NCBI GenBank assembly: GCA_022605425.2
Contig: CM061247.1
Span: forward strand, 124,001-188,000
From: Hamiltosporidium tvaerminnensis
Taxonomy: Eukaryota; Microsporidia; Dubosqiidae
Length of the DNA stretch: 64,000 nt
Direction: 5' to 3'
The notes beneath the pieces were generated by a model, which saw only the letters and a list, made by a program, of their open reading frames with translations, did not search any database and was not told the DNA's origin. The position numbers and the translations under genes were made by a program. Below, piece after piece: positions 1-10,611 of the stretch (position 1 is its first letter; each line of letters begins with the position of its first letter).

Positions 1-1110
1 TTTGAACCCTGATCTTTTGTTCAATATAAGAAAAAGATGAGGCATACAAATCTGTATTGCCTATTTTTGTTTGTATATTTAAGATAAAGTATGAAAAATG
101 CTCATTTATGGCTATAATAGACACCATAATTAATTAATGAGATGTTTAATCTACTATTTGTTAGAAAATATAAACTCGAGGTCTTTAGATAATTAGAAGT
201 CAATTTGTATAATAAGTTCTTGAAAATTAGATCCATATTGAGAGGATACACTGGAATGAAACTGATGTCAAATTCGGAATAATAAATCAACTAAATTTAT
301 TTTGAATACGAAATTGAATAATATAACTTTCATTAAAGTAGTAATTACTTCCCAAGATTCACTTCAAATTATTCAAACATAAATACAAGAAATTTATACT
401 TATAAATCAATAAATTGTGTTTAATTTATACGTTTAGTGTGCCTATACTTTCTTGGGTTATAATAATTAAGATGGCATTATTTCTAAATAAAAACCTTAA
501 CTCTAAGGAAGCTTATTGAATGTAAGTATATAAGAATATTTTCCCACCATTCCGGGAGCAGAAAAGCTTGGAGTATTCTCTGCTTGTCTAAGAGGCAACT
601 AAAAGGAACTGGTCTTCCGGGTTGGGCGTAGGGCTAAATACCTACCCTTTAAAACTACATTTTTACGAAACTCGAAAAAGAAACAAAACCACTGGAAAAA
701 GACCGGTGGGTGGTATTACTGATAGCGGTCAAGGCTCGTGCAAGGTTTTAGTGACAAAGATAATAATAACGATACAAGAATATATAATCTATAGCATAAA
801 AAAAGTTGTGGAAACCGTAATTTTAATTTTATAAAGAAGAATGAAGACAAGACAAAATACTAACTTACGACAAGAAAGAGTATACAGAGATGTCGTTAAA
901 CCAGCAAAAATGTACAAACAATATATAAATCCTTACATTTTATGTTAAGTACGCATAAAATGGTAAGAAAGCAGAGAATAAATTTATTTAGCTTCAATCT
1001 GCAGATATAAAAACCGAAACCAAAGTATTAGACTACAGATATTAAAAGATACGGATAATAAGACGAGTAAAGAGGTATATAAAGTCATTTAAAACAAATA
1101 TAATATTTTT
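1..1110 (+). mobile_element. Decayed LINE, 3' part, cut by the window edge
   Basis: This stretch aligns by eye, with many substitutions and indels, to the 3' third of the nearly intact LINE at 38.6-42.4 kb. Positions 60-100 match its zinc-finger region, 110-300 the region before the restriction-like endonuclease, and 300-370 the endonuclease segment, including a well kept stretch around 345-370. After an interruption at 540-775 by a short repeat, the alignment resumes at 784-930 with the segment coding the LINE C-terminus. The 3' boundary, near 1.1 kb, is blurred. There is no open frame, so it is a dead copy. Confidence 0.7.
540..775 (+). mobile_element. SINE-like short retroposon, copy A (236 bp)
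   Basis: This 236-bp insertion sits inside the LINE remnant and is flanked by the direct repeat AAGAATAT (532-539 and 776-783), a target-site duplication. The LINE alignment stops at the first copy and resumes at the second. The element shares its 5' end, order and internal blocks with the copy at 62112-62356, for example the GGGCTAA block and the AAACTCGAAAAAG-like block near 670. It is less AT-rich than its surroundings and has no convincing ORF. The 3' end is a loose GATAATAATAACGATAC tail. The 70-residue frame at 622-834 runs across the element's end and is not a gene. Confidence 0.75.
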
Positions 1111-1426
1111 TTTATAAAATTTATTTCGATTTATTGCAAACAAAATTTTTTTTGATTTTCAAATTTTCAAATTTTTAATTCTAATTTATTAAATAAATTC
1201 TTATTTGAATCGTTATTAAACTAAAATAAAAATTAAAAATTCCTCTTTTTTATTTCCTGAATTAATAGTAGAAATATTCTTATTAATTCTACAAAATAAA
1301 TAAATTACTATCGAGACTAAATTTAGCTGTTTTTAATATTTGGAGTTCTAAGATCAAAAAAGAAAACTTTATATTGTTTAATTTTAAATCTATAAAATAG
1401 AAAATTATTTTTAACGTTTTTTTATT

Positions 1427-2575
1427 TTAAAGTTCGCCTAAACTAAAAATCTCTGAACTTGCTTTTATCGCTTCAGAAAAAACATATTTTGGCATTATTT
1501 TGCAGGTTTTTAGAAAACATCTATCACATATTACAACACTTTCTCCAATTATAGAATCTTGAATTAAACAATTTTCTCCGATCTTTGTATTATCAAGAAT
1601 AATACTTGAAAGAATTCTCGTTCCTTTCCCTATTCTACAATTATTTCCAATTATAGAATTATATAAATAGAAATCACCAGGTAAAAATTTTTTACCCACA
1701 ATATTTCGAACATCTTCATTTTGATCTTTAAAAGATATTTTTTTAAGAGTTTGTCTGCAACAATTTTTATACTCAAATATTTCACCTTCTCCATTTAATA
1801 TCCATTGTGGTATAAAACTAGATTGTTTCTTTGCCAAAGATGCTTTTATAAATGCTTCAATAGAATTTATTTGAAAATAATATCCACTATCAACTCTCAT
1901 AACCTTGACTGGGCATTTTTCTCTTAAATTTTCTATTAAAAATGGCAGAAAACTTGCTTTGAAGCTAAAAAATGACTCTTCGTATTCCAATAAACTTTTA
2001 TCAAGAACATAAACCTGTGAAGTATCCATTTCTGTTGAAAATGTTATATTTGGAAATTTTTGAAACATTTCAAACTTTTTTTCATTTAAAATGTCCATAG
2101 AATTTACAGTATAATAAACCAGATTATTACCAGAATATCCCATAAGTTTGTGTCCTGTATTTGTTCTTATCAAAACTGTCATTATTTTACATCTTCCATA
2201 AAAATATTCTTCTAAGATACTAGAAACATCAATATTTGTAATTATATCTCCTTTGGTGACAAGAATATTTTTACTTTTTATTTTTTTACAAATTCTTAAT
2301 AAAGAATTAACACTGCCATCATATTGTGATATTGGAATAAATTCCGTTTTTTCTGATAATTTAAATTCTTCTAAATAATTATTTACTGTAACTTGATAAT
2401 ATTCAAGACCAATAATGTAAATTTTTGATGATTTTTTTTCTAACCACTGTATGTTATGAACAAGTAATGGTTTATTTAAAATTCGAAGTGTAAATTTTGG
2501 GTATTCCATAGTCGTTATTGGAAATATATCTATACCAGGCCCTAATAATATTATTGAGTCAATTTTATGGTCCAT
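1427..2575 (-). CDS. eIF2B gamma subunit-like protein (left copy)
   Basis: 382 residues. The N-terminal part (about 1-230) resembles a nucleotidyltransferase fold of the kind found in eIF2B gamma/epsilon and sugar-phosphate nucleotidylyltransferases. It opens with ILLGPGIDIFPIT where active enzymes have a glycine-rich GGxGxRxxPLT loop, so catalysis is probably lost, as in eIF2B. The C-terminal part (about 300-365) has hexapeptide left-handed beta-helix repeats (NSIIGNNCRIG, ILDNTKIGENC, DSIIGESVVI). eIF2B is the guanine-nucleotide exchange factor for eIF2 in translation initiation. Length favours gamma over the longer epsilon subunit. The start follows the microsporidian CCC signal directly (ACCCATGG). 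A second copy at 59747-60895 differs at only three residues (Asp/Glu at 6, Val/Ala in the YYQ-TV segment, Leu/Phe near the C-terminus). Confidence 0.7.
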   Translation of the reverse strand: MDHKIDSIILLGPGIDIFPITTMEYPKFTLRILNKPLLVHNIQWLEKKSSKIYIIGLEYYQVTVNNYLEEFKLSEKTEFIPISQYDGSVNSLLRICKKIKSKNILVTKGDIITNIDVSSILEEYFYGRCKIMTVLIRTNTGHKLMGYSGNNLVYYTVNSMDILNEKKFEMFQKFPNITFSTEMDTSQVYVLDKSLLEYEESFFSFKASFLPFLIENLREKCPVKVMRVDSGYYFQINSIEAFIKASLAKKQSSFIPQWILNGEGEIFEYKNCCRQTLKKISFKDQNEDVRNIVGKKFLPGDFYLYNSIIGNNCRIGKGTRILSSIILDNTKIGENCLIQDSIIGESVVICDRCFLKTCKIMPKYVFSEAIKASSEIFSLGEL

Positions 2576-2837
2576 GGGTATTCAAAGTCAAATAAAAAAA
2601 TATATTTTGATCTTTTTTTAAGAAAAAATATTAAAAATTCAAAACGAAATGTTTCTTTGTGAGTTTCAAGTTTATGAAATTCCATTCTTTTATTTTTCGA
2701 TATTTAAAATTTATAAATGGTCTTTCATTTTTGAGTTATTCCTGTGTAAGTATAGTATACTAGTTTAAATTTTTGTCATTATTTCTTTTCTTTTACTCTT
2801 TTGGTAATATTTTTGCATTTTAAATAAATTCTTTGCT

Positions 2838-3012
2838 TTTTGTTTCTTTTCTCTTTTTTCCCTCATTTTTATTTTTTCAGATATTTTTTTTTTGAATTTC
2901 GAATCAAATATTTAATTTTTGTTTCATTTCCCGTTTTTCCCTCATTTTCATTTTTTCAGATATTTTTTTTTGAATTTCGAATCCCATATTTAATTTTTGC
3001 TTCAATTCTCTT
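2838..3012. repeat. Minisatellite, about 79-bp unit, 2 copies
   Basis: Two tandem units contain a CCCTCATTTT core, a TTTTTCAGATATTTT block and a TTCGAAT block. It lies upstream of the left eIF2B-like gene. The matching place in the right arm (59236-59482) has three units. The 101-residue frame at 2840-3145 is only a translation of this T-rich repeat. Confidence 0.8.
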
Positions 3013-4192
3013 TTTGTCTTCATATTTTAAATATTTTTTTATTCCATTTTCTTCCTCTTCAGAAATAATGAAGACATCTAATTTTCTAAAACAAAGTTCT
3101 TTTTGCTATATTTATATGAGATTTAAAACAGACAAGTCGTTGTAATTTAGTTCTGAATATAATACTTCATAGTATTTAAGTCAGTTTAAATTGGTTTTTG
3201 TGGAATATACAGCAAAGATAAATTTTCAATTCTAACCGATCCTAATGTCTCATTAATATTTTTTGTAATATTTAATAAAAATAAGATCTTGAATATCATC
3301 GAATAGAATTATTCAAATGATTTATTAAAAATCAAAATTTTTATTTCTTAAATATTTTCTATGTTTCTCGTAGTTTAAATCATTTTTATTTTTTGAAAAC
3401 AATTGATTCTTCTATAATTATTGCTACGTTTCTTAAATAATTATATCTTTTATTAAGAATTTAATCTAAGATATTGCTGTATTTCATATTCAAGTAACTA
3501 TATCAGATCTATTATTCCAAATAAGAAATTGGTCTTATACTACATAAATCTAATTAAAACAAATTTTTTCGTAAATAGTTTTTGAAATAATAACTTCTAA
3601 TTTGTTTCGATGATTGTAAATTGGGACTTGATAAAACGTTTGTTTTTTCAAAAAGAAACAGAGTTATAATAATTATTGAATCAGATTTTATTAAATCCTT
3701 AAAAAAATATTATGAGTTTGATTTTTAAAAAATCAATTTGATTAATCAAAAATACTTCGATAATATACTTTGCAATCTATCCTTTTAAAAATGTATTTCC
3801 GGAAAACTTACTATTTTTGAATTGAAATTTATATTTTTAATCTTTCTGTTTAAAATTTATGAATATTAAGTATATTTTATTATGAAACATGAGATTTAAT
3901 TAGAAATTTACAATGATATAACTTATACTTAACTTTTATCTAAAACTTAACATTCAAAACATTTTACTGACTTATTTCTCAAATTATAAACTTTTTAATG
4001 AATAAGTTGTACAGAATATGTGAAAGGAAATTATTTCAAAGTTAAAAAATTGAGATAAAAACAAATTAGAATTCTTAAAATGTAAAACTAAGAGTTTTAA
4101 CCTAAGACTTAACTTCTTACATTTGACCTCTTCTATTTTTTAAAAATTCATCAAATTAAATTTATCAAGAAATATTCTTTTCTGATAATACA

Positions 4193-4321
4193 TAGAGGAA
4201 CTGACTATAAATATAAATGAAGAGTCGGATTTGGAAGAAGAAACAACTGTGGTAAAAGAGGTAGAAGAAAATGCATAAAACCTTAAAAATATTTTAACCC
4301 AGAATTTTATTAAATAAACGA
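4193..4321 (+). mobile_element. 5'-truncated LINE 3' end (129 bp)
   Basis: The segment matches the last codons and 3' tail of the 38.6-kb LINE, with AATGAAGAGTCGGATTTGGA, the acidic C-terminus, a stop codon and the shared tail AACCCAGAATTTTATTAAAT. It is flanked by the perfect 12-bp direct repeat TCTGATAATACA (4181-4192 and 4322-4333). That is the signature of target-primed reverse transcription with severe 5' truncation. Confidence 0.85.
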
Positions 4322-5478
4322 TCTGATAATACAAAACAAATATCTCGAAAAATATTTTTTTGCATAAATAAAATATATTAAGATTTTCTAGCCGTAAGTA
4401 ACTTAGATAAAGGCAGATACTAGCTTCTTGTTATAATGTTTTGCCTTCTCTACTGGTATCTGCTCTCAATCACAACCAATCTATTCGTATTTTATCTTAT
4501 CTCATATATTTATTGAATTATCAATGTTTAACCCCGGATAAATCCTTTATTCATATTTTATAACCCAATGATTTGCCAAAACCAGAGCCACGTGTTTCTA
4601 TAACATTTTATATCACATTCTACATATTTTTTTTGGTAACATTATTTCTGAGGCTTGTTGATTCGCTGAAGAATTAATAATAGTATTAATTTATCTTTAT
4701 GTGTTTTTTTATAATTATTTCTTAATACTACAAAATATGATTCATTTGTAATTCATATGAGATATATCGACCCAGAAGTCGTTCACCATAAGTCATAAAT
4801 ACCTAATACAAAATTTAGTACAAATATAATTGTCATTTTCACATAAGCTAGTTGAATCTAAGCTATCCAGCTCAAAATGCATATATCTAAAAATAAATAT
4901 GATGGCATTAGAATGCCTTATATTCATCTTCACAACGAATTCTAAATTTTTTTATTTGGTCAAAGAAGCTATTATCAACAGATTAATCTCATTTAAAATT
5001 ATTTAACAAGCCCTAATAAAGATTTATGCTATATCGAAGCCATTTTATACTTCAGCATAAAATTTTATATGCTAGGCATAGCTTAATTTTTTGATATTCA
5101 GGTAATTTTAAAATACAGCATTTTTATGACAAACAAATATCATAGATTTCTTGACCTAAATCATATAAAAATAATTACTTTATATTTTCTTCCCATGAGT
5201 AATTCATATTTAAGTATTTAATAAAAAGGATTCGGTTAACCTTTCATGGTAATATAATAGAAAATTTTGAGCTTACAAGATGAAATTTGAAAATTTAATC
5301 CAAAATGATAAAAAGCACTAAACACTGGTCTCTTTATTAAATTTATTTCCCATATTCCTTCAAAATATTCCGCTAATATAAAGTAAAAAAATTTAGACGT
5401 TTGAAAATAAAAAATAAATTTAGAGAATGTACATTTTATTGGTAAATAAGATTAATCTTTTGCATCACCTATTATTTC

Positions 5479-5607
5479 AAAAAGAGTAACCGACAATAGA
5501 TATAAAATTAGATTGGATTTAGAAGAGAAAAATATGGTGGTTATAGAAATAGAAGAAAATGTATAAAAAATATAATCTTAGTAGCCCAGAAATTTATTAA
5601 ATGAATT
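5479..5607 (+). mobile_element. Older 5'-truncated LINE 3' end
   Basis: It resembles the LINE C-terminal codons (GGATTTAGAAGAGAAA..., GTAGAAGAAAAT-like blocks) followed by a decayed tail AGCCCAGAAATTTATTAAAT. It is more diverged than the copy at 4.2 kb. I could not see a target-site duplication. Confidence 0.6.
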
Positions 5608-5899
5608 GAACATTCAATGCTTTCCGGAAGTATTACATCTAACTTTGCAACAAGTTTGATGATCATAGGTTAAAACTGAAATGGTAGATTAGAACAATAA
5701 AATTTAGAAATATACGTTTTTTTTTCGAAAGACCAATAATTTTTGCACTGAAGAACATAAAATCTGGTTAGAATTGTATCATTTGAACAAAAAATGAAAT
5801 TTTGCTTGTCATATATATTTATGAATGCTACCGAAATTTTCAATCACCAATTACAGAATGAATCTGGTATCAGGTAACTAAGAAATCATCTAAAATTAT

Positions 5900-6025
5900 T
5901 CATTCATTCATCCTTGGCACTACAGCCCTATCGAGCCTTAGCCTACCTTAGTAATACCGCCCATCGGTCTTTTTTCAGTGGGTTTGTTTACTTTTCGGGT
6001 TTCATAACAAGGTTGTTTTAAATAG
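5900..6025 (-). mobile_element. SINE-like short retroposon, copy B (5'-truncated)
   Basis: This 126-bp 3' portion of the same short repeat as at 540-775 is inserted in minus orientation. It has the CCACTGAAAAAAGACCGATG-like block and ends in a (GAAT)n tail (read on the minus strand). It is flanked by a perfect 13-bp direct repeat CATCTAAAATTAT (5887-5899 and 6026-6038). A variable-length duplication, a simple tail and 5' truncation together point to LINE-type retrotransposition. Confidence 0.8.
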
Positions 6026-6744
6026 CATCTAAAATTATACTATGAAAATTCCTTAAGAAATCTTTAGCGATATAGATAGAATTTAATACTTCAAAAAAAT
6101 AATCATTTCTACAAAAAAAAATTATGTACGCATATAACGTCAAAAACAAATAGAAGATTTCGAAAATATAAAGTTTAAAACAAAAATGAATATAAAACGT
6201 ATAAATTATGAGTAAATTTTTTGTTACACTGCAAAATTTAACCAAATAAACTTAATTGAAAATATCGATAGCTATAATAAGAATTATAAACATTTAAGAC
6301 ACTAAATACGTTAAATGTCTCATCAAAACCTTTACATATAATTCGAACAATATTTTACTACATTTGGGGTGTTTTTTTATAAAAAATTACTATACGAAAA
6401 GGGTTACAGGTTTTATTATTATAAACTAAATAATCAGAATTAATTTAGAAAGTGATTCAGGCCTTTCTAAAAATGATATTATATTGCTAACTGCGGCATG
6501 ACGAAATTTCCTGAGCTTTTAAATAAACATATAAACCCAAAACAACATCTTACCATACCACTAATATTTTTTTAAATTCTAAATAGTCTTTTGAATCAAA
6601 TAAATTTTTATTTTTTTTCGAAGAAACATACGACTTGAAATTCATAAATAGACAAACAATGACTAAAAAACATTTAAAAAAATATAATTCCCCCTATTCT
6701 TCTAACATAGCACGCAATGTATTGTGAAAATTAAATTTAATAAG

Positions 6745-7251
6745 TTAAAACCTTTTTAAATCCAACTCATCTCCTTCAATATGTAAAACTTCAATGGCTT
6801 GTCCTTTTGTTTCAGCACCAATTTTATTTATTTCCATCAACGCAATACCCACAGCAATGCAACCTTTATTCAAAATATCAATCTTTACAATATCATTAAG
6901 AAATATTTCAGTTGTAATCAAGTGTCTATATTTATATATACCGGGCGCCATAACTGCTGCCCCAGAACATAAAGGTTTGTACGCACCTTCATCTAAAAAA
7001 ATTGTCTTTTTTAAAACATCAGGTTCCATTCTTATATGTTGAAGTGTTGGTATATAAATATTATTATAAATAAAAATAATTGGTTTGTTTTCTTGCGTGA
7101 TCACTACTTTCTTGTCTTTACATTTATTTACAATAAACGTATTTTCCACAGATAAAAATGAAGAACCGCCATATTTTTGCATCATTGATTTCTTTTCTTT
7201 TCCTCCCATCACATGTGATCCAACCACTTTAAGATTTTTAAATAGTGTCAT
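6745..7251 (-). CDS. TMA20: MCT-1/Tma20-like PUA-domain translation factor
   Basis: About 169 residues from the first ATG at 7251. The upstream extension in the same frame lacks an ATG and is discarded. The C-terminal half reads as a PUA domain of the MCT-1/Tma20 family, with the conserved pattern DxGAxxxxxSGAxVMAPGI, then VGIALM, and a C-terminal GQAIEVLHIEGDEL. The family binds the 40S ribosome and, with the density-regulated partner DENR/Tma22, supports post-termination recycling and re-initiation. The N-terminal domain also fits the family (KYGGSSF..., IPTLQHIR). A CCC motif lies just upstream (ATCCCTAGAATG). It is divergent from the proteasome alpha gene, with tRNA-Asp between them. Confidence 0.85.
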   Translation of the reverse strand: MTLFKNLKVVGSHVMGGKEKKSMMQKYGGSSFLSVENTFIVNKCKDKKVVITQENKPIIFIYNNIYIPTLQHIRMEPDVLKKTIFLDEGAYKPLCSGAAVMAPGIYKYRHLITTEIFLNDIVKIDILNKGCIAVGIALMEINKIGAETKGQAIEVLHIEGDELDLKRF

Positions 7252-7329
7252 TCTAGGGATTAAACAGTAAAAATATATAGCAATCAATATTTTCAAATAT
7301 TTTTAATGTAAACTTTTTCATCTACTTAA

Positions 7330-7401
7330 TCTCCCATGGTGTAGAGGTTATCATTCTAGTTTGTCATGCTGGCGACCCGGGTTCGATTCCCGGTGGGAGA
7401 G
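7330..7401 (+). tRNA. tRNA-Asp (GTC)
   Basis: 72 nt folding as a tRNA. The acceptor stem TCTCCCA/TGGGAGA pairs perfectly, with discriminator G, normal for tRNA-Asp. The anticodon loop TTGTCAT gives anticodon GTC. The T arm is CCGGG-TTCGATT-CCCGG. The D arm is weak (three pairs). The TTCGATTCC block is a good RNA polymerase III B box. There is no intron. It sits between two divergent protein genes. Confidence 0.95.
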
Positions 7402-7402
7402 A

Positions 7403-7411
7403 TTTTTTTTT
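7403..7411 (+). terminator. RNA polymerase III terminator of tRNA-Asp
   Basis: A run of nine T residues starts two bases after the discriminator base of tRNA-Asp. This is the standard Pol III stop signal. Confidence 0.8.
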
Positions 7412-7478
7412 CAATATATTTCTATTTACATAGAAATAATAAAAATATATTTTTATTTTAAGTGTAGACACCCTAAGA

Positions 7479-8201
7479 ATGGCTATAGGTGATGCAAAGA
7501 CCAATACATTTACCGAAGAAGGTAGAATTCTACAAGTAGAATATGCAATAAAAAACGTCTCCCAAGCAGGTACAATTGTAGGATTGAATTGTAACGATGG
7601 TGTTCTTCTTTTAGGAATAAAGAAAGGCGCTGTTCAAAGTTTTAAAGAAAAGATTTATAAACTAAGTGAAGGAATATATTGTTGTGTGTGTGGAATATTT
7701 CCCGATGCACTTCAAATTGTACAATATGCACGTGTAAATGCCCAAAATTTTCTTGAAGAATTCGGAACTTCTATGCCTGTCAGTACACTTGCAAGAAAAG
7801 TTGGTGAATTGAAACAAGGATTTACACAATCTGGAGGAATGCGTCCTTTTGGTGTTTCATTTTTATATGCAGGAATCAAAGACAACCAATATCTTTTATA
7901 TTCAACTGATCCAAGTGGCACATGTAATGCATGGAAAGGTAAGGCATACGGAGAATTTGAAGATGCAATAAACAATGGTTTTAAAAATGATTTAAGTGAT
8001 GATAATAAAACTTTTAAAGAAGGTTTAAAATCTTTGATTCAAATAATTTCAAAGAGTAGAGAATGCAATGAAGAATCTGCTCCTTTATTTGAAGTGTTAC
8101 ATTTAAGTAAAGATGGATGTAAATTTTTAACGAATGAAGAAATAATTAATGTTTTTAAAGAAATTGAAAAAGACGAAAAAATGAAAAATGAAAAAAAATA
8201 A
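7479..8201 (+). CDS. PRE9: 20S proteasome alpha-3 subunit
   Basis: 240 residues, close to the usual family length. The N-terminus has the alpha-subunit signature TFTEEGRILQVEYA, which forms the gate helix of the 20S core ring. The segment KQGFTQSGGMRPFGVSF followed by LYAGI and STDPSGTCNAWKG matches alpha-3 (yeast Pre9, human PSMA4) better than the other alpha subunits. The C-terminus is a lysine/glutamate-rich tail (EKDEKMKNEKK), again like alpha-3. It forms part of the outer ring of the proteasome core and has no catalytic threonine. A CCC motif lies just before the start (ACACCCTAAGAATG). Alpha-3 is well supported but not proven without alignment to all seven paralogues. Confidence 0.9.
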   Translation: MAIGDAKTNTFTEEGRILQVEYAIKNVSQAGTIVGLNCNDGVLLLGIKKGAVQSFKEKIYKLSEGIYCCVCGIFPDALQIVQYARVNAQNFLEEFGTSMPVSTLARKVGELKQGFTQSGGMRPFGVSFLYAGIKDNQYLLYSTDPSGTCNAWKGKAYGEFEDAINNGFKNDLSDDNKTFKEGLKSLIQIISKSRECNEESAPLFEVLHLSKDGCKFLTNEEIINVFKEIEKDEKMKNEKK

Positions 8202-9222
8202 AATTAAATATTTTTTTCTGTGGTTCTACTTTTTTATATTTTTATATGTTTTAAATCTTTTAATTTTTCCTTTCTAATTTTTTAGATTTTTAGTCCTTTC
8301 TTTAAATTAACAAATTTTTAATTTTTTTCATTCTATATTAATCAGAATGTAATAATTTTTTTTCAAATAACTATACAAATACAGATTCAATATTCAAAAT
8401 AATTTTTTAAGATTTTGCAAAAATTATTTCAAATAAAAATGAAGAAAGATTTGTAATTAAAATTCTGTTGCTACAAATTTTAATTAATCATAAAACTCAT
8501 AATTACACAAAAAAATTAAAAAGTACAGATTTATTTAAAAATACAGCCAATTCATAATTCATAATTTATAATTTACATTTCAAATTTCTTCTAAATAATT
8601 TAAATTCGATTTTTTTAAGCTTTAAAAACATATTTTAAAAATCTCACTTGTAAGTCTAAATATGAGATATATAAAATAAAATTAAGTTTATTTTTTTTCA
8701 ATAGCAGTATACTTCAAACACAAACCTCTTTATAAACCTTAAAATATTTATTATTACGTCTATTATTACAAATATAGCAATTGTATAAGCCCCTAGATAA
8801 AAAAAGAAAATATGAATTAAATATTAATTTTAGTTTAGAAAGATGTACAAATATACCCTTAAAAAGACAAAAACATTACCAAACACCTAAACTTAGAGAA
8901 AATTAAAATAATCAATTAAATATTAAAATATTACATAAGTCAATATCTAGGTCTTCTTAAACTTCTTTTAAACTTATTTTTTAGATGTAAAATTTATTTA
9001 GACTTCGTAAAACAAAATGGTGGAAAGAACTATTTAAAAAAGAGAAAATTTGTTAACCCAGAATTTTATTAAAGAAAAATAGACTTCTTAAAATAAATTA
9101 TTTAAAAAAAATAATTGTGCATTAAAATTATTTTAATAAAAAAGAAAAGCTTGTTGTTAAAATAAATATACAATTGCTTAAGAAAGTAGGAAAAAGATGA
9201 ATTTTAAATTAAAACGTCGAAA
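8202..9222. other. Gene-free AT-rich spacer
   Basis: AT-rich sequence without an ORF or RNA gene that I can recognise. It contains a decayed LINE 3' end around 9010-9078 with the tail AACCCAGAATTTTATTAAAG. Confidence 0.55.
9010..9078 (+). mobile_element. LINE 3' tail fragment
   Basis: The tail AACCCAGAATTTTATTAAAG (from 9055), preceded by a remnant of the LINE C-terminal codons, matches the LINE 3' terminus at 42402-42424. It is severely truncated. Confidence 0.6.
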
Positions 9223-9935
9223 GAAGGTTAACCACATAAAAAACTCTCTGCTTTGCAATGAGTGTGTGAAACTGGTGTGAAGATCATTGTTTGGATTTTC
9301 GGTGGGAATAAAACCACACTACATCTTCGGTTGTTCCATGGGATTTGTTATGAGGAGGAGAGGTCTAAGAAATGGAGAAGCTTACTCTACGATTTATTTG
9401 TAGTTTTTTATGTAACCAGATTGCAGACCGCAGCTGAAATTGTAGGTAATTGCTATGTAAAAGCATGGAAACTTAGCCTTGCTCACTCGGGCTAGAAGAC
9501 TTAGCGCCTGGAAGATATAAAAATAAAAGCCATTAAAACACGGGAGAGCTAAGTAGCGGGTTATACCTGTTGGTATGACATTGCACTGTCTAGGTGGACC
9601 CCATGTAATTCTCTGAAATATATCTTCGCTAGAAGTTTATTGGGTTCAGAAAGTATGAAGTAAGTGGAATGCTGCGTAATCTTGGAGGAGTCCAGAGTTG
9701 ATTTCGGCCTTCGATCACATACCATGCAACGGCTATAAAAGAACTCCGGGCAAATGCCTTGCCTGTAAATTAAGTTCTACGCACCTGGTAGATTAAAAGC
9801 TTTGGGACGTAGGTATCTCAGGGGGTACTGATGTAGTCTTGGGGTAGCATTTATTTATTAAACCTAGAAGTGCGTTAATGCCATGAAAACATATGTAGGA
9901 ATTGTCACTGTTTTAAAAAGATGTGATACATTTAA
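9223..9935 (+). mobile_element. 0.7-kb non-coding retroposon, copy 1
   Basis: This ~710-bp repeat is clearly less AT-rich than its surroundings. It aligns along its whole length with the minus-strand copy at 46842-47577. Shared blocks include TAACCACATAAAAAACT at the 5' end, GTAACCAGATTGCAGACCGC, GGTATGACATTGCACTGTCT and the 3' end AAAAAGATGTGATAC followed by TTTAAATAAA. Reading frames are broken: the 77-residue frames in the two copies agree only at their ends, so no protein is conserved. I could not find a target-site duplication for this copy. Family members elsewhere are 5'-truncated and duplicated at the target, so it is a retroposon of unknown partner. Confidence 0.75.
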
Positions 9936-10023
9936 ATAAAGCTTTTATAGAAATAAATAATACCAAGAATAAATGAATAAATAGAATGAAGAATAGGCAA
10001 TATATAAATAAATAAATTTATTT

Positions 10024-10530
10024 TTAAAGAGCCTCTGCAAGTTCGGCATGAATAACATACAAATCAATCTTAAAACCACGAAGTCTTTGAATAACTTTCT
10101 CTGCATTTTGTGCAGAAGAGAGTGTAATAAATGCAAATCCGCGTGATTTTTTTTTATTATCACTTCCTGTTGTATAAATTATACGTGTTTCAATAACTGG
10201 CAATTTACATTCTTTCATAATTATCATTTCAAGTTCTTTGCTTGTTATTTCCAAAGGAATATTTGTAATCCTTACTGAAGTCATGGTACTTCTTGGTCCG
10301 TACGAAGCAATAGAAGAAAAGGCTCCTATGTTTCTATTACGTGGTTTAAAAACATAAATATCACCTGTATTTGATACTACACTCTTTGATAAAGAAGTAG
10401 ATACTGTTTGGAATGATGGGTATGGTTTTGAATTCGGAATTATGTTAGATGAAATTCCTTTTCCAAATTGTGGAAGTAAAGACCTTTCAGTTATTTTTTC
10501 AATATTCGGTTTGAAATCTCGTATTTCCAT
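10024..10530 (-). CDS. TIF35: eIF3 subunit g-like RRM protein
   Basis: 168 residues. The C-terminal ~85 residues form an RNA-recognition motif, with RNP2-like VRITNIPLE near residue 87 and RNP1 RGFAFITL near residue 130. The domain ends with GFKIDLYVIHAELAE, closely resembling the end of the eIF3g RRM (Gly-Tyr/Phe-hydrophobic-x-Leu then a Glu-Ala/Trp-Ala tail). The ~85-residue N-terminal part is unstructured-looking and contains short aromatic/basic segments, as in eIF3g. eIF3g binds the 40S ribosome and eIF3i and promotes scanning and re-initiation. The protein is shorter than fungal Tif35 (about 270), normal for this lineage. The start is AAACCCATGG, a textbook CCC start. Another RRM protein is possible. 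Confidence 0.65.
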   Translation of the reverse strand: MEIRDFKPNIEKITERSLLPQFGKGISSNIIPNSKPYPSFQTVSTSLSKSVVSNTGDIYVFKPRNRNIGAFSSIASYGPRSTMTSVRITNIPLEITSKELEMIIMKECKLPVIETRIIYTTGSDNKKKSRGFAFITLSSAQNAEKVIQRLRGFKIDLYVIHAELAEAL

Positions 10531-10611
10531 GGGTTTTTAAAAAAAATGAAAATAAATGTTAAAAGAAAAACTATTTTAGTTTGAAAACTGTAAATAGTTT
10601 CATATTTTTAC

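Larger units (their letters stand above)
1345..3607. repeat. Left arm of a 2.3-kb inverted duplication
   Basis: The reverse complement of this interval matches 58632-60985 at roughly 99%, including the whole eIF2B-like gene and about 1 kb of its upstream DNA. The inner edge is sharp: similarity ends at 3607 here and 58632 on the right. On the outer side identity falls abruptly just downstream of the gene, near 1345. Beyond that a weaker, gapped resemblance continues to about 1140 (right side about 61180). The arms are separated by about 55 kb of unique sequence. Confidence 0.9.
3608..6744. other. Gene-free AT-rich stretch with retroelement scraps
   Basis: I see no protein or RNA gene here. 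The interval holds two truncated LINE 3' ends (4193-4321 and 5479-5607) and a truncated SINE-like element (5900-6025), each listed separately. The rest is AT-rich sequence without recognisable features. Confidence 0.6.

Noticed and set aside
622-834. 70-residue frame
   Set aside because: It starts in the SINE-like element and ends in the flanking LINE remnant, so it is a chance frame.
2840-3145. 101-residue Phe-rich frame
   Set aside because: It is the translation of a T-rich minisatellite. The matching right-arm repeat has a different unit number and gives different frames.
7252-7296. 15-residue upstream extension of TMA20
   Set aside because: It begins with TTG, while the next ATG has a CCC motif and fits the family.
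9262-9495. 77-residue frame in the 0.7-kb repeat, with a namesake at 47297-47530
   Set aside because: The two copies agree at the start and end but are frame-shifted in the middle, so no protein is conserved.
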